Shown: piece after piece, positions 10,101 to 23,891 of the stretch
Layout: each line of letters begins with the position of its first letter
Numbering within the stretch: position 1 is the first letter of the stretch
Assembly: GCF_003590095.1 (NCBI RefSeq)
Contig: NC_039491.1
Location: forward strand, 1,426,001 to 1,490,000
Reading direction: 5' to 3'
Length of the DNA: 64,000 bases
From: Trichoplusia ni
Taxonomy: Eukaryota > Arthropoda > Insecta > Lepidoptera > Noctuidae
The notes under the pieces: model-generated
What the model was told of the DNA's origin: nothing
Seen by the model: only the letters and a program-made list of their open reading frames with translations
The model's database searches: none
Position numbers and translations under genes: made by a program

Positions 10101-10114
10101 CTGCTAGCTTTCAC
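10101..10114 (+). repeat. Right target-site duplication of the Penelope-like dimer
   Basis: Exact partner of 4782-4795. The sequences diverge immediately outside the element (ttggcc here, ctgccta before the left copy), so the matching 14 bp are not part of a longer repeat. Confidence 0.85.
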
Positions 10115-13100
10115 TTGGCCAAATGATTCATCGTTTTTAAAATACTCCTTGTGGGACAGTCAAATATTCAACGTAAAACTAAAACAAAATCAAATCATTC
10201 ATCAAAATAAAACAAAAGAGTACACAATAATTCATTCTTCCCTTCTATAAAATACTATCTCTCCTGTTCGCGTCACCACGATAAATGGATCCAATTCCAT
10301 CCAAATATGTGGATAATAAATGACGTCATTTCAACAGTATCCACAAACGATCGTTTACAGCTAACATTATGGCCAATATCATCGGAGTGTTAACACATAG
10401 TCATACGTCATGATCAACGATAACTCGGTGTTCAATTTAAAGGGCTGAGTACATAATGTGGTGCTTCGGTGGCATCTACCTATTTGTGTGAGCCTATCCT
10501 TATTTCAGAAATATCGGTATTTTGATATAGGAGCTTACCATCAAGTCATAAAGGATGCGGAAGAGGGACAAGGGTCTACGGGTTATAGTGTGCTGTCTCG
10601 CTTTAATAACTTTGTTTTTACCCTTCATTGATATGTAACTTACCGTTTCTGATAAACCACCCAAATCAGGGTACGACTTACGTTCAGGCTTGAAAAACCG
10701 GGCTTTTAGGCTTACGTAAAGGCCTGAGGGCCTATGAACTACATTTAAAGTAATATTATTGCATATGTCTTAGAGACATACATGTCTACGCTGCGTATAG
10801 CGCTGCCATGGATCCTCCACGGCTAAAATATTACCTTTAAAGCTGTTGAGAGGTATTTTCATCACTATTTATGTAATCCAGACTACATAGGTCCTTTCGT
10901 TTGACACCAACAAAACTCCAGATAAGACCACATTATACTGGCTACATGTTGTCTGGGTCTTTTTGGTTAATAAATATTTAACGAGTTTAGTGAGATAAAT
11001 TCGTTATTCAACTTACTTTTATGTATATTCAATTCATTTTATATGTGTACGTGTAACGTTTACTCATATATTTTCTAGACATCAACGTGATATAATAATG
11101 CTAGAAAAAACAAAATATATTTTTATTCAAAGTGTTTTACAAGTTGGAAATTTTCTTATACATACTATGTTTTATTAAAAAGTTCAGAGCTCCTAGCAAG
11201 AACATCATTAAAGAAGGTATTTATGTTTAACAGATTTGTCTTAAAATATAAGTATATGTACCTATTAGAGAGTAGTATCATTATGTGCCTTATCAGCTAC
11301 TGTAACTGTTATTAAACAGAAGCCCAAACCAACAGTGTCAGTTCGAAGCCCGGCACTCAATGTATCTTGTCGTAATCAATTATCAATTTCTATAAACCTG
11401 TCAAGAGAGAGTCAGAATCACGACATTCAGTTAAACGTACAAAAAAACTAAAGAAAACAAATTGCAAAAACCGCATCAACCGTTGCTTCACTCAATTTTT
11501 ATTCTTATTATTAGTTATTAAAGCTGCAATTCAAATAGATCATCGGTCTGAGCCTGGCGATAGACGAATGGATAGATGTCAGAGGCTAAGTAATCTGGTT
11601 CACTTTTACCCTTCGCTTATAGAACCCCTAAACGATGAATAAGGAATCAAGCACTATTAGATATTGTCAAAAGTGTGTTAATCCACATAGATGCCTACCA
11701 TTTCAACTCTAACACAGATTGTACATCAACCTTACAGAAAGGGGGAGTCGTCATCAATCAATACGGTAGCTATCTTAAGGCAGGTTTGTCCCTGTCTGAC
11801 TGCATGCACTCAAGATTGACATCCCAACCTAAAGATTTCCGCATAACATTCTAGAGACTCAATGCATCTGTATTCAAGAAACAAAATTCACTAAAACATT
11901 TAAAGTTTAAATGCAAAATACAGATAGTTTATTGTAAAATAAATTGCTCCATGATCCGCCTTGCCGATGTCTCATTTCTGATTTAGAATAGTATAAAAAC
12001 TACCTCTAAAAATAACCAAAGCGAACTTTCCGTTTACGAATTTCAAGAAAACGGTTGCATGTTCAATAAAAATAATAAGATTTAATGTAGAAAATTCATT
12101 AATAGCATTGAGCACATAGCATGTATATAATACTGAGAAATTATAAAAAGGCTTTTGTTCAGCTCCACCTGCCCCTTTATCAGTATCAAATCTTGAAAGT
12201 AAAGTTTCAGTTTTATTCTTGAATCCGGTTGATTTTTTGCATATATGTATTGCGCAACAATAAATATTATGATTGACACTGCTGATCTCACTGATCTGAA
12301 CATGGCTATAGGAGCTCCGAAAGAAACCGACACAATATCATCAAGTGCACCTAGCATTTGACTTGTGTTGACGAGAACGATTCTTTGATCCCAAAGCAAC
12401 AAAGCATGTAGGCTGAATATTTCATTTTTGGAAGAAGCAGCTGGTTATGCAATTGGTTTTAACTGACACATTACTCTGCCTGTTTCTATACCGGTTCACC
12501 AATGATCTGTTTAGCTGTCAGACAGCTATAATATCTTGGAGGTAATTCATGTGAGAAACCGCTGTGAATCGGAATACCTATCGCTTACATTACTATCCTG
12601 ATTAATCATGACACACTGACAGACCAAACATTGTTCTACCAATAAATTATTAGCACTAATTCTACGCTTATTTCTTGGAAATTAGTATATTAGTACTAAT
12701 TATACAATTCTACGCCTATTTTGTCGAGCTTAGCTTATGTGTATAGGACATTTTGAATTGTCATTCGAGGTAGCACACACATGAAATGACATTTTGAAAA
12801 ACATAACTCTTCTTCAGTGCGGATGTAAATTATCGTGGGTTGCAATACGTCCTTTTTAGAAATCACGCCAGCATGAAAATCAGTGATTTGAATTGGATGT
12901 GCAAGGGCAACAAACGCATATATTTACTATAGTGTTACAATAAGGGCTTTAGATCTTCGAAAATACAGCCGTAAATCAATTTTTCATTACGAATTCCAGT
13001 TTCACCGATTCAAAATCAAGCATTACTAAAACCCCTATCAACGAACAAAGCTCTTTAACAATTATACAAATACGTTTACACATGCGGTCATAAGCCGACC

Positions 13101-13559
13101 GTGTGCACACACCATAGCAAAACTGTTGTGTTTATACTCGGCCAGATTGCCACGCTTGCATCAACGCCATAGCGCTGACAACTCCTAAATAATATCATTT
13201 TAATGACAATGCGACATGTTATGTTTACGCAAATTAGTTTCGGAATGTACTAGTTAAGCATGTGACGTCACTGGTTCAATAGTTGCGTTAGCTTAATCTA
13301 GCATTAGTGTTTTGTTTTGATTTATGAGTGAATTATTGCAATTGTTTTCATGTTAGCTATTTTGTTTATTGAGGTGTGTGTTATCGTAGCAGATAACATA
13401 ACAAGATATGGTACTATTTGGTTGAAAGACGATGCAATTTTCAAAGCGCTGGAGTATTTGATAATCAGGAGAAAAGAGGATACACTCTGATTCTCCTGCA
13501 TCCGCAACAATCTGGGTTTAAGGCGTGATGGGAGGCAGTCTGAAAACATCTTATGAATT
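10115..13559. other. Non-coding; no gene recognised
   Basis: Only short chance frames occur. A possible worn tRNA-SINE B box (agttcgaagcccgg) lies near 11340. Two roughly 30-base blocks beginning tattagcactaattc and tattagtactaatta repeat at about 12645-12720. Nothing else is recognised. Confidence 0.5.
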
Positions 13560-13629
13560 GATAATATATATCTTATCTAGTTATAGCCGAGTGGACTTGA
13601 AAGTCCATGGAAAAAAAAAACTTATTAAA

Positions 13630-13700
13630 AAGTCTATCACCGACTAAAACAGTGAAGAAAAATATCGTGAGGAAACCGGCAGGGCTTAGTCATTTAAAAT
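13630..13700 (+). repeat. Fragment of tRNA-type SINE family B
   Basis: The phrase acagtgaagaaaaatatcgtgaggaaacc is an imperfect plus-strand match to the body of the SINE at 31842-32150, where its reverse complement appears near 31975-32000. Only the central body is left. Confidence 0.45.
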
Positions 13701-14084
13701 TTAAGTACTAAAAGTGAGTTCTAGATTTGAAGACCACGCTTTTCCAAAGCTACGAATAGCGAAGATCTACGTCTGTCGACAATCTCTTTGGTCTTTAAAT
13801 AAATTGCTTAATAATTTTCTTTTTCAAACGGTTTCTTTTGTACTTTCTTTTCTCATCTTTATATAAATTGGTTCGTTATGTTTAGTATGTTAAAGGAAAT
13901 ACGGCTCGTACAAAAAGGAATGTCATTACGTTTGTTCTGAGGCGAATACAGAAAATTATGGCCTTTGTTATACTTACAAAAAAAATCCTCACCCATCGAC
14001 TTTATGACCGTAGGTTGCATTAACATTGATGTTAATTATAATGTTATAAGCGCAACTGAGCAACATAATCTTAAATTGTGAAAA

Positions 14085-14195
14085 TGTCAACAGTCTAGAA
14101 ATTCACAGTTCATGAGATACAGCTAGCTGCCAGACGGACTGATAAGCGGACCTAAGTATTAAGGTTTCATTTTTACGGAACGCTAAAATAAGGAA
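14085..14195 (-). repeat. Copy 2 of the caccaggctgtatctc family
   Basis: In minus orientation it gives the series ggaaccttaat, gtccgtctggcag, ctagctgtatctcatgaactgtgaa, ctagactgttgac. The order is the same as in other copies. It is a partial, diverged copy. Confidence 0.6.
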
Positions 14196-14636
14196 AATTC
14201 AGAAAAAATACTTCAATCAAAATTCTGTTATTATTTAATCATAGTTTCCATTTTAATTTACTTTTGAACTAATATTGACATCTTAATTGAGTTTCTGTCT
14301 GAGTGAGTTTCTTGGAGGCAAACTCAAGGGTTTCCAGCCGACACCGTCATTTAATCACACCCCCCTTGCCAACGATGAATAATATTCCCATTTGTATAAG
14401 TAACATCAAAGTTTTATGACCTACTTCGTAGAAAAATCAATTTATTTTTCTTCCAGAATCTAATTTGCGTTTTTATTTTTAATTGAAGTGAAGCTATTTA
14501 ATTGTTGCTGTAGTACTATAAAAACTTCTTAAATGGAATGCGGATAGTGTCAGACTCTTACAAAGGACAAAGTACCTAGTAACGTGTCTATTAGCGACGA
14601 CGCGACGGTCAGCCTTAGCTGTGTTTATAAAAAAAA

Positions 14637-14790
14637 CTTGTTAAGTACGAGTCAGACTCGTCACACTATGGATGCTGTAAAACTAGAATAAAAAAAAAAC
14701 ATTTTTTCAAAATAATTGTTCACCGATCAAACTTCAGGGTGTACCAACCGTGCCATTGTTTGCGGGGCCTTTAAGTAGCAAGTTTTCGAT
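14637..14790 (-). repeat. Fragment of the caccaggctgtatctc family, 3' end
   Basis: The plus strand reads acgagtcagactcgtc, the reverse complement of the family's 3' signature (gacgagtctgactcgt-like). Only the 3' end is recognisable and the right limit is uncertain. Confidence 0.35.
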
Positions 14791-17700
14791 TTCAACAGTT
14801 CGATACGACTCTCTAAGAACTTGTCATTTTAGTAACAATCAGATTTATTTTTAGTTCAAAATATTTGTAATTACATAAACACAACTAAAAAATTCCGTCC
14901 GCATCACTACGATACGCGGCATTGTTCGAGTAATCAGCGCGCTCGACGAAATAACACGAACGCATTACACGTAGCGAAATGACGTCATAAACATTTAGGA
15001 CGACATTTGCATCAAACAGGTGATGCCGGCTCTCTTTTATTTATCTGCGGTCAAACCAAAAAATTAACGAAATATTTTCTACGAAAAATTTGAATAAAAA
15101 AAATTAAACCGCTACATTTTTCCACTTTGATTTTTATGTGTAATGGTTTTACAGTGTTTTTCACCGCTAATTGGTTCGCATAAATAAATAAGGACTTTTC
15201 TATGAAATTGAGGTTTAAAAAAAAACTGACATTCAGTACGTTATTTTGATTTTCATTTTACAAAATGCTCGTTTCTTGTCAGATGTATTGTATAAACATT
15301 GTATAGGCAGCAATTGAATGTACTGTATAGATAAACCTTACATTTCGTTAAATTTACTGCCTGTCAACCAGAATTACTTAAAGTCCAAAGGAGGCTGTAG
15401 GTTAAAGATAAAATCGTATTAAAACTTTGCAGGCATTTGCCTCCAGCCCTCAGTCACTTTGGCTGACATAAATTCTTTGAGCTCTTGAAATTAAATCAGA
15501 AATTAACATCATGAGGCTTTTACTGTCTTGTAGCCAATATTAACGATTCAATTCATAATCCTCTTTGTTGAACACGAACTTTCATTTACGAAAACATGTT
15601 TTTAGTAGTGTCTTAGTGACCTTGGTTCTATGTACCTATAGATTTGTCTGCACCAGTCGCCGATTCGATTTCAATTTGGGCAGAGTACTAATGTATTTTT
15701 TTAATGTTATGTGTATAGACTGACACACTGACAAACGGTCAAGTAAGACTGGTTGTCATACTTTCTTTCTTCTGACTATAACGTTTTTGCAACATCACAG
15801 CGACGGCTTCTTCGTTGTAGCATAAGATTTACTATGTATTACAATCAGTTTAGACCCCCTCCCCCCCCTAGAATATTATACGTAGGTAAATCCTACGTAT
15901 AATATTCAGCTCAAATGGAACTAACTAGGTATGGATAGTAACGGTTTACAAGCCACTAAGAACACTTAGACGACCCAATTGGCGTGTTCCATTTCCAACG
16001 AGACAAATATTTGTAGGGTCCACTATGCAGCTGTTTCCGTTTGCATGTTTGCGCATATGAGATTCAATAAAGGATCCCAGTACGCGAGATTTACGGGTGC
16101 TAGGTTATATGAGGTGCATCTCTGTGAAGATTATGGTTAAGAGACACCAAAGAGGTTGAGTGATTTTTGTGAAGAACTTTTTCAGCTAAAACATTTTTGA
16201 TTTGAGATAAGTAATAATATGTTTTTTTACATTAAGTTTTCAAAAGAATGAAATAGAGTACAATAATTTGCGATAGCATTGTGGAAGCTGTATGTCCTTG
16301 AGCAAATCAGTTTTAAAAGTCAAGTAGTTAGTTAAGTTGCTATGCGGAGAATATAAAGTAAAGGTCTGGCTAGCAGTAAAATACTAGGCATACTTTAGTA
16401 TAAATAAAGGTACGTACATAAAGCGATTAAAACTGTTAAAGCGAAATAATTTGTATTGCAAACGAGATTTCGAATCGACATATCACCAATTAAGATACTG
16501 TCAAAAACACTTCAATTAATCTTGGCAGTTAAGAGTTCAACAGCAATACATAGCTGTTACGACTGCCACGTATTTCTCTCTCAAAATCTTCACATGTACA
16601 CAAGTCAGAATATTTAGTACTTCTAAACTGTGAGAGCATGTGACCTACTTACAAAACAGACCCTTATTTATATAGGAATGACGCTGCATTCATGTTTATT
16701 TGAAGGGATGTGACAGCAATAAAGAATGCCGTTTTATTTTAGTGTCAGACTGAGAGAGGGGCTTTGTATTAATATTACGTTGCCTTGTAAATATTCAGTA
16801 GTTGCTTTCATGGTAGATTGCGACTTATCCCCTTATCTTACGCTGTTATATGCCAATCTGGACGGCAATAATTATGCAGTAAAATTAAACAAAAGAAGAA
16901 CAATGGTTCGGTATACTTATACGAATATATATTTTGCACTAGGTGTACTACGTGTAATGAAAATTATGTGGGTTTTCATTCGATTAGGTTAAGCGATTAT
17001 GTAAGGTCAAATTGCCATCTGTGTACCGTAATAAAAGCTTTAAGAAAATTCAGCAATGTTCTACAGTAATTATTTAAAAGCTAAAGATTTCTCTAAATCT
17101 CAGAAATGAATATGATATAGCGTAGCAGACGCAGACTCACAGACGCAGGTTGGCGTCTAACTATACGTTGAGTTTTCAACACGGCCTCATTATATAAAAC
17201 TTCCGATGGATAAAATCTATATCCTATATGGTGACGGGTCAACGCTCCTATTTAAGGAGAGGCCATAAAAGATCCTACTCACCATAAGATATTCTGTAAC
17301 GTCTAGCATTGTCTAGTTATTTAGTCGTAAATACCTATTAATGAGTATCGTAAGCTAGAATCATGACGGACCTTACTCGTAAAACTCTCAAGCTTTTATG
17401 AGTACAAGGCATCTGTTAAAGCAAATTCTCCATTCTTTATTCTTGAAGCATCAAGTTTATTACCTAGGAAAATTGGCTTGTAGGTAATAATATCTATTTG
17501 AAAGACTTTCATGGCATCGGTTTTATAAAGACTTATAGGGTCCAGCCCTAATACTGAAATTGATTAGCCTTTGATTGGCTTGTTTTCAGTTTTCTGCTGT
17601 TTTGCTTTTGGGTACTGGTGAAAAATACTAGGAAGAAGAATGAAGGGAGAAACGAAGCAAATCAAACTCTACATAAAATGTCGCCTTCTCATAATAATTT

Positions 17701-18832
17701 CTCTAATTTAATTTTCTTATTAACTGTAAGTAAGGTATATTGTTTAATACAGACATTTTTTTGGGCTACGGTTTTGTAATAAACAATTCCACGTATTTTC
17801 ATGACCCTCTTTGCCAATTAAGTTCTTTATTTTAATTAGTTAATTATTACTTTTGAAGAAAATAATTTTCCTTGAAAGGGAATAACTGTAATTGGGTCAC
17901 TAATGCGTCGAACTTTGCTTTTGAATTTCAATATCCACCATTCAGGGAATAAATGCCGATGGATGAACACAAAAGTAATTTTATAAGAATTCAGAGTTTC
18001 TAATGGTGAAATGCTGTTTACATTTGGCGTTAATCTAAAGGGTATTTATGGAAAGGCGCCTATTATACAACCATGTGCTGTTATTGAACTGTAAATAGGC
18101 TTTCAATTTCTCATTTTGATTCGATCAGTATTGATTTTCCACAGCGTCAATCATGAGATTTTATGGTTTTGAAATAGGGAAACGTATATTTTCGTTTTTT
18201 TAAACGTCATTCGATTTAATGGTCTTCTAAAGTAAGATAAGTGCAACTATTTTTTTGTTTTGATATATACTTTTATACTTTTTAAATTATTTTTATAGAA
18301 ACTTTTATTTATATCTATTATTAAATTATCTATTGATAAGGTTCGACTTGCAAACATCTATTTTTTTTTTGTCGATTTTGTCCGAAAGTCGTCTAGCCAT
18401 CTCTGAAAACACGCGAGAGTAAACCGTCATGAAATAAATAATCACACACAATTAAAATACTTACACGTACCTCGACAATGAATTCATGAAACACTTGGCC
18501 ATAAATTAAGTCTATGTCATAAAATTAGAATGCATAATGAAAACCAGAATACCAGTTAACTGCATCAAGGATCTCATAAAATTATTAATTGCAACAGTTT
18601 AATGACTTCGGCTGCACAATTAAGGTCTTTTATGATGTCTGGAGAAAGCAGACTTCATACAATCTAGTCGTAAAACCTCGTCTCGTACTGAGTTTATATT
18701 ATATGATACGATTAAGTTCTTAGTCCTGTAGACAAGATTGAGGAATTTTGAGCGGTCATTTAGAATAATATGATATGGATATCGTCTTTTCTCAAAACAG
18801 CTGGAAATATTTGTTTGAAATTTCCAACTTTT
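14791..18832. other. Non-coding; no gene recognised
   Basis: It holds a CpG-rich short patch with a tgacgtca site (14890-15040) and a perfect hairpin at 15871-15907, listed separately. The 88-codon frame at 16726-16992 has no recognisable domain and I treat it as chance. Confidence 0.5.
15871..15907. repeat. Perfect 16-bp hairpin next to a C-rich run
   Basis: Arms 15871-15886 and 15892-15907 are exact reverse complements around the 5-base loop taaat. A pyrimidine run (accccctcccccccc) ends just upstream. It may be a MITE relic or a cruciform-forming site; no target duplication is seen. Confidence 0.75.
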
Positions 18833-18833
18833 T

Positions 18834-19058
18834 TTTCGGTTCCTTTGTCACCAGGCTGTATCTCTTGAATGTGATAGCCACTCAGATGATGAGTAATCAG
18901 ATGAGTAGATCATAACACATGATAAAATATTTTTTCATGGTTAAGCAACATGTATATTATATTGATGTATATTCATGATGTGAAGGGTGACTTTTAATGC
19001 ATTTGTTTATCTTAGCCTATTTGAAAGGATCTCTTAGTACTGCGAGTCTGACACAGCG
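18834..19058 (+). repeat. Copy 3 of the caccaggctgtatctc family
   Basis: It contains ggttcctttgtcaccaggctg, then tatctcttgaatgtgatag, and ends with a tactgcgagtctgacac signature. The order matches the other copies; the middle is diverged. Confidence 0.65.
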
Positions 19059-20337
19059 GAGATTCTGTTAAAGAATTCATTTTTATCCCTTTTGGGCACA
19101 GTACCTACCAACATCAGTCCTTGTTGAAATTAAAGGCTTAATTTGGACATAAAACCACTGGTGTATGTAACTATAGACCTGGGTTCTGTGAAACGTTTAA
19201 ATGTTGGCACTATACTGCAGTTAATTGACCGAGCCAATAACAGAATGGATGGGGTCTGAGGGGTCGTGGTCTCTTGGTCGATTATTCATGAAATATTGTC
19301 TTGGACATTTCAGTGTTTCAAGTCTAGATCGGGTTATAGAACAATTTTGATAGATGAGTATTTTTTGTTTATAGTAGAAAATAATAAAAGGGTTCCATTT
19401 TTGAGAAACTTTCTTCGTCGAAGGAAAATAATAATTGAAGAGCCTACCTACAATTATTAACCAAAATTTCTTGCCTTAAGTTAATCCGTACCATGACGCT
19501 ATTTTCTATTCAAAAATGTAAGATGAACTATTATTTATTACGCACCTTATTGTAAAACCCCGAATCACAAAACATATATCTGGTAACAAAAAGTCAAAAT
19601 TTTACTCCTGCAATCCATATAAACAAAATAAGGCACATTAATATTTATTCAACAATCATAGTTCACAATAACAATGTTTTGCTTACCTCAATTATGAATA
19701 AAAAAATATACGAACCAGTTACAAAAATCTAAATGCATTTTTCTTTCAATTTATCATAAAAGAATCTCGGAATGATTTCCATTGTAAAATCTGCATCATT
19801 TCAGATTTTAAAGCACTGGAATACTAAATGAATGGTGGCCGTTTTTAAGGCTTTCGAACAAAAAAGGTTTTATATTTATCCCTATTTAAAAAAGGTTTAT
19901 CTCAGGAAACACACCTGCTGGGTACCTTTAAAGATTTATCACGTTATTATTCTAACATTTGGGGAGGACTTCCTTTTTTATTAAAAGTTTTTTTCCGAGT
20001 CATGAATTGTGATGTACTCGTATGTAGGTCGACTGTCTTTTTTTGAGGTGATTTTTTGTTAGGGTAATAAGGGGTGGCATTCATAAGAGGTCAATTATCT
20101 TTGATATTGACCATACAATACTATGATCATTCCCAACATACAGAATTGAAAGTAAAACTATGTGAAGACACTTTAATTAAACCCTTTAAGTGCAGGTAAG
20201 TCTCGAAAACCTGAGGGTTCTGAAAAAGAAAAACAAATTTTGACAAATAAATGTTCACCACATCAAAATTATTATCATACCAACCTATTCTTAAACAGCT
20301 TAGCTGTCTTGTTCGAGCGTTAAAGGTAGGCCTCTCA
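19059..20337. other. Non-coding; no gene recognised
   Basis: AT-rich sequence with only short chance frames. Confidence 0.45.
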
Positions 20338-20442
20338 TCATCTGTGAAAATGTCAACATTCTAGCTATAATGATTCACAACAGCAGCCTTATGACAAACG
20401 GACGGACAGCCATACAGATATCGAAGCCTAAGTAATAATATA
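20338..20442 (-). repeat. Copy 4 of the caccaggctgtatctc family
   Basis: The plus strand shows gaaaatgtcaacattctagct and acggacggacagcc, the reverse complement of the family's middle and 5' blocks. Confidence 0.55.
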
Positions 20443-20523
20443 ATGCACGTTACCTACACACTAATACACCGTGAAAGTAATATGAATTCTGAAAGTTCCC
20501 AGGAGATTCATACAATACAAGGC

Positions 20524-20610
20524 ATATCATCATCATCATCACCATCAGCCCATATTTGTCCATTGCTGGACATATTCCTACCCGATTGCTCGCCATCGAG
20601 ATCTATCCTC
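20524..20610 (-). repeat. RTE-type LINE 3'-end fragment with ATC-rich edge
   Basis: The stretch tttgtccattgctggacatattcc is an antisense version of the conserved 3' end of insect RTE elements (cagcartgg core), preceded by a cat/cac trinucleotide run. It is short and old. Confidence 0.4.
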
Positions 20611-23158
20611 TACATAGCGCAATACAAATATTTTTAAATCAAATACGTCATGATTTATTCAACAACGTTAATTCCATTTGATTTTCCTATTAGTTGCGGT
20701 CGGTGTGTTCATTGCTGTTCAGTGTTCAGTTAATGATTTGACTGCGAATGACAAGTTGTGTATATAGCCGCTAATGTTAGTTTCATGTAGAGCAAATATG
20801 ATATCTAAATAAGTAGATAGGTCATGTGGGAACTGAACTAGATAGGACAGTTTAAATAGTCAAGGCTGGTTTTGTATGATGTGCAATGAATTCCTTTGCA
20901 TTGCACGCACTACCTAAATACGAGGGACGTTAAGCGTTTCTTTTGTCGCTTTAAACAAAAATACAAAATTGGACATCAAGGCTAAGCGGTTTTTAGATTC
21001 ATAAAATTGACAAATAAATTGGGCGACAATACTTGTCGCCCAAGGGATTTGTTATTTTCTACCGATTGTACGCGAGTCTATGACACTGATTAATTTTAAG
21101 TTGGTAGTAGTATTAGTTAAATTAAGAACTTTGTATCACACGATGTAAGGTAAATTCGTCTCTGATTTAACTTCTTCGATAGTTATTTGTTGACTAAGAA
21201 CCTTTAGGATTTGACATAATAATTAATACTCGCCTGAAGCAAGTTACGCAATACCTAAAACTAAAAAACTTTCTCAGAAACATTTAAAGAGAGAGCATTT
21301 TTCCTTCTCTATCAAGTAGGATAAAACTAAGTAATTCATCAATTATTATCAAGAGGTATATCGCTAGTGGATTCCCGTGAACTCTTCCGAATCCCTTCAA
21401 CCATGAGCACTCAAGTATGTAGGTATAGTCAACAGCAAAAGTAGATGATCAAAATGAATGGAGTTGGAGTTAGAACTATGTGTCGTGGAAACGATTATGT
21501 GATCCGAAGTACCAGGTAGTTCTAACTTCGTTCTAACTCTAGGTTCTCACTCAAAATCCTTTCACTAATTTTGAAATTGTGATTTCGAAATCTGCTTTTA
21601 TTGTTGACTGTACATCTTTTCCTCGTTACAAGTGCCTTGCTGAAAAGGTGCAGCCATCTTTTATATGAATCACAAGCTGTCTATTACTAACACTCTATGG
21701 ACTATCTTGGTCTGAAATAAATTATTATTATTATTATAAGTATAAGTTATATTATAGCAGCTGTTATTGAAGCAAGATCGTTATACTGTCTTGTCATACA
21801 AATTTTAGAAAAACTACATTCAGACAAAACGAATGATCGGGCTCATCACACAAAGATTTGTTCTGGAGGGGAATCAAACCAACAGTCAAATATTATGTGA
21901 GATCGCTGTTACAATAAGGCTGGTTTTCGAGGCAACGTTATGCTTTAAGATGTCGATGTTATTGTCCAAACAAGTGTATCCTAGAAACTTAAAGAGGTTT
22001 AAAGGCAAGAGGGGCGAAGTCTTCGAGTGTCGGAGACGCTGACTTATGTCTAAAGATAGAAGTCTATTTCAGTAGTCTATCGTATCGGTCAACAGTGTCC
22101 ATCGTCAAACGATTTAGACCCTCATCCTAACTTCAGTTGTGGAGCATAATGTTGAAAAGTAATATGTTTGATTGATCTCCACAATACTAAATCTATAATA
22201 CCTACATAGGTATGTTGGAAGTAAGAACAAAAAATAACTCCATCATAAAATGGTAGGCAGACAAAAAAAAACAGCAGAATGTCTGCCAATTATTAGCATT
22301 ATTCCACTTCAGTGAAAAAATATCGACAATTTTCTTTCAAGATAAAAACGAAACAACAATCCAAATTTGCATAAAAATCTCCAACAAAATATTCCTTAAG
22401 AGTCCTTAAAAAGCAAGCATTTATATTGAAATAGTAGTTTAAACCTCATGGGCAGACTCATTTTAAAGTTTTTTCATTACTTGCTCAATGTGAACGAGAG
22501 CCGTACTGTAAATGTGTTCGCGTAACCAAAACCACTCACAATTTGGGCGTTTCGAATAAAATTAGCATTTTCCTCGCATTACCTAGAGGTTCAACAACTT
22601 ATGAGGCTGGCTCAAAGCGTCTGTAATGCTCATTGAAAATATTTAGCTCGCTTCAATAGCCTTGAATGTATTGTGAAATTGAGGAAATTAGATGTGATGT
22701 CAATTAGGGTTCAGCTGTGTCGAATACAGATGTTTTGCTTCCATAAGAAGATCTTTTACTTTACAATAGGCATACATTTTATGGAGCCCAACAGCAAGTA
22801 TTATTTGGGAGAAATCTTCGATTTTCAGTAAATTGGAGATCTTTTTCGTGTTCTCTGTGATTTGATTGAAAAAATAAAACTATGGTTAATAATTTAGTAT
22901 AATCATTCAAACTTTAAACAAAGTCTGCGTTCATTTCGCTCATACAGTAACAAAGTTTGAAGGACTCTTACCAATAAGCCAACTTCAATAAGACTCTTAG
23001 CTAAAACATGTTTATTTGTACAAATATATTGACATTGTGGAATTGTTTCGGTTCATATTGAGGTACGAACTTACTAAGTCAAGTAATATGTAAGAACTTG
23101 GTTCAATGTACGAAGTAATATCGAACTAACATTGTATGTTTACAGTAAATATTATGTG
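20611..23158. other. Non-coding; no gene recognised
   Basis: It contains a compact GC-rich hairpin (21019-21043) and a short ATT microsatellite near 21722-21736. No frame or longer repeat is recognised. Confidence 0.45.
21019..21043. repeat. 11-bp perfect GC-rich hairpin with 3-base loop
   Basis: ttgggcgacaa and ttgtcgcccaa flank the loop tac. It stands out from its AT-rich surroundings. Two later copies of ttgtcgccca-like sequence (for example near 26431) suggest a repeat origin rather than a functional RNA. Confidence 0.6.
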
Positions 23159-23240
23159 CTAGTGAAGACCCGCGGTTTTGCCCGCGTAGTTCCTGTTGCT
23201 ATGGGTACAGGAAGATAAAATGTAGCTTAGAATAGTCACT
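23159..23240 (-). mobile_element. Possible Helitron-type 3'-end fragment
   Basis: CTAG followed by a hairpin-rich GC segment (acccgcggttttgcccgcg) matches, on the minus strand, the 3' end plan of the better Helitron-type copies here. The A/T insertion context is not intact and no 5' end is seen. Confidence 0.35.
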
Positions 23241-23891
23241 GACAACGTAGCTTTCTATTAGAGCCTGAATTTTTAAAACCAGTTTTGTCGTTTACGTGTA
23301 AAATCGTGACAAACAAGTAAAATATTAAGGTACAATTTTACTGAACTTTATTTGGAGTGTTTTTGCTGTAATTACTCACTTCAATTTTAATAACACTTTG
23401 AAACTGAATGGGTTTTAAAAGAATTTAAGTAATACAAATAGAAATACCTGCCATTTTTTTTTGTAGATATTCCATGTAAAGATCTCATTTTATTATGTTC
23501 AGTTCATTTTTTACACATCAATCCATAAAAAGCTTTATAAAAGAGAAATGTATAAAAACCATAAAGTATAATGTTGTCAGTGCTAGCGTCCGCGGTAATT
23601 GGTCCTTGAGATTCTATTTTCCGTCGCAAAGGACCATTTATAAGCAGAACCACTCTGAGTTTCTATTTTTGTGGTGATTTAGAGTAATTGAGCTTGTGTC
23701 AACAAAAGGTACGTTCTAAGCTTGTTTTCTCACTGAAAGGTTTTTAGGACACGTGTAACAAAGACAACATAATATAAGATCATACCATCATTATGCTACT
23801 ATTCCCAAGTGGATATAGGTTATAACTGCGAGAAAATCTACTCTAACCAACCCTTTTACGCGAGTGAGACTTAGCCTATTGGTTGGTCCAG

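Noticed and set aside
21019..21043. Bacterial rho-independent terminator
   Set aside because: No T-run follows it and the sequence context is eukaryotic.
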